15,998 nt of DNA from Candidatus Latescibacterota bacterium (lineage in GTDB: Bacteria > Latescibacterota > UBA2968 > GCA-2709665), in contig JAAXHE010000067.1 of the NCBI GenBank assembly GCA_012271065.1, forward strand, positions 1 through 15,998. Direction: 5' to 3'. Under the pieces are notes generated by a model. That model ran no database searches, was not told where the DNA came from, and saw only the letters and a list, made by a program, of their open reading frames with translations. Position numbers and translations under genes: made by a program. This document shows, in pieces, positions 15,707-15,998 of this stretch. Within the stretch, counting starts at the first letter, position 1; each line of letters opens with the position of its first letter.

Positions 15707-15934
15707 GGATTCCTCCTGTTATTCTTGCAGTGTCTTCTGTCGATGTGTTGCTGTTGTCCGTAAGATTACGATTCCGTGATCCTGATGTTTGCGGGAACTG
15801 CGGACTTCGACGTCGCAGCCCCGATCGGGGAGTCAATTCGGTTCCGGGCCCGGGCTGCCACACGACACAGACCTGCCGGTAGATTCCCGAGCGCCCCCAA
15901 TATACCGTCTACCCCAGGGGCTCGCAACCGCAAA
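15707..15934. other. upstream region of the small membrane protein gene
   Basis: This 228-bp stretch should hold the promoter of the minus-strand gene starting at 15706, but I find no convincing pair of promoter hexamers. No frame here has a supported start. Confidence 0.4.
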
Positions 15935-15998
15935 CAGTCCGTTGACAAGGTCGCTCTGCAGGCGAGGCCGAAGACAAGGCGCGCGACCGAGTCCCATC
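15935..15998 (+). repeat. dispersed repeat, copy C (cut by the window edge)
   Basis: It begins CAGTCCGTTGA and matches copy B at about 28 of the first 33 positions, up to CAGGCGAGG. After that it diverges (CCGAAGACAAGG), which suggests a second subtype of the same family. The right end lies outside the window. Confidence 0.7.

Noticed and set aside
15766..15948. 60-codon minus-strand open frame near the right edge
   Set aside because: It starts from a TTG inside repeat copy C without a ribosome-binding site and shows no protein features.

Overview
The window looks like a chromosomal segment from an uncultured Gram-negative bacterium of moderately high G+C. Several products carry export signals or a possible lipobox, and one is a MacB/FtsX-type membrane protein. 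No gene pins the phylum. The mix of a DUF255 thioredoxin-fold protein, a LamG-type surface protein, an OPT-like transporter and a peptidase/permease fusion would fit a Latescibacterota- or Poribacteria-like lineage, but that is a guess. I see no tRNA, rRNA, CRISPR, phage or IS gene.

Layout. A predicted exported BFN/DUF151 protein (142-711, +) converges on a long minus-strand block at 811-12547. In transcription order that block holds: a 1598-residue protein joining a degenerate M28 peptidase fold to an FtsX/MacB-type permease; an OPT-like multi-spanning transporter; a 228-bp gap carrying a 99-bp dispersed repeat; a small exported Spy/CpxP-like protein with an Arg/Gly-rich tail; a metallophosphoesterase whose ribosome-binding site overlaps the preceding stop codon; a DUF255/SSP411 protein with a CHWC thioredoxin motif; and a minimal FAD-only thioredoxin-reductase-like protein. 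A 444-bp divergent intergenic region (12548-12991) separates this block from a LamG-like surface protein (12992-13837, +). Next come about 370 bp without a recognisable gene, a second copy of the repeat, an exported TPR protein (14351-15502, +), and a small membrane protein on the minus strand whose 3' end overlaps the TPR gene by 33 bp. A third repeat copy runs off the right edge.

How the genes may work together. The first two genes of the minus block form a likely envelope unit: a large permease-like protein with a catalytically dead peptidase module, followed by a peptide-transporter-like protein. The last two form a possible thiol/flavin redox pair. The most interesting points are the M28 pseudo-peptidase-FtsX fusion, the terminator-like hairpin in its long 5' leader, the dispersed 99-bp repeat with terminal inverted repeats and an internal terminator-like hairpin, and the flavoprotein that lacks both its NADPH domain and its redox cysteines. 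All domain calls are from reading motifs by eye; no database search was possible.
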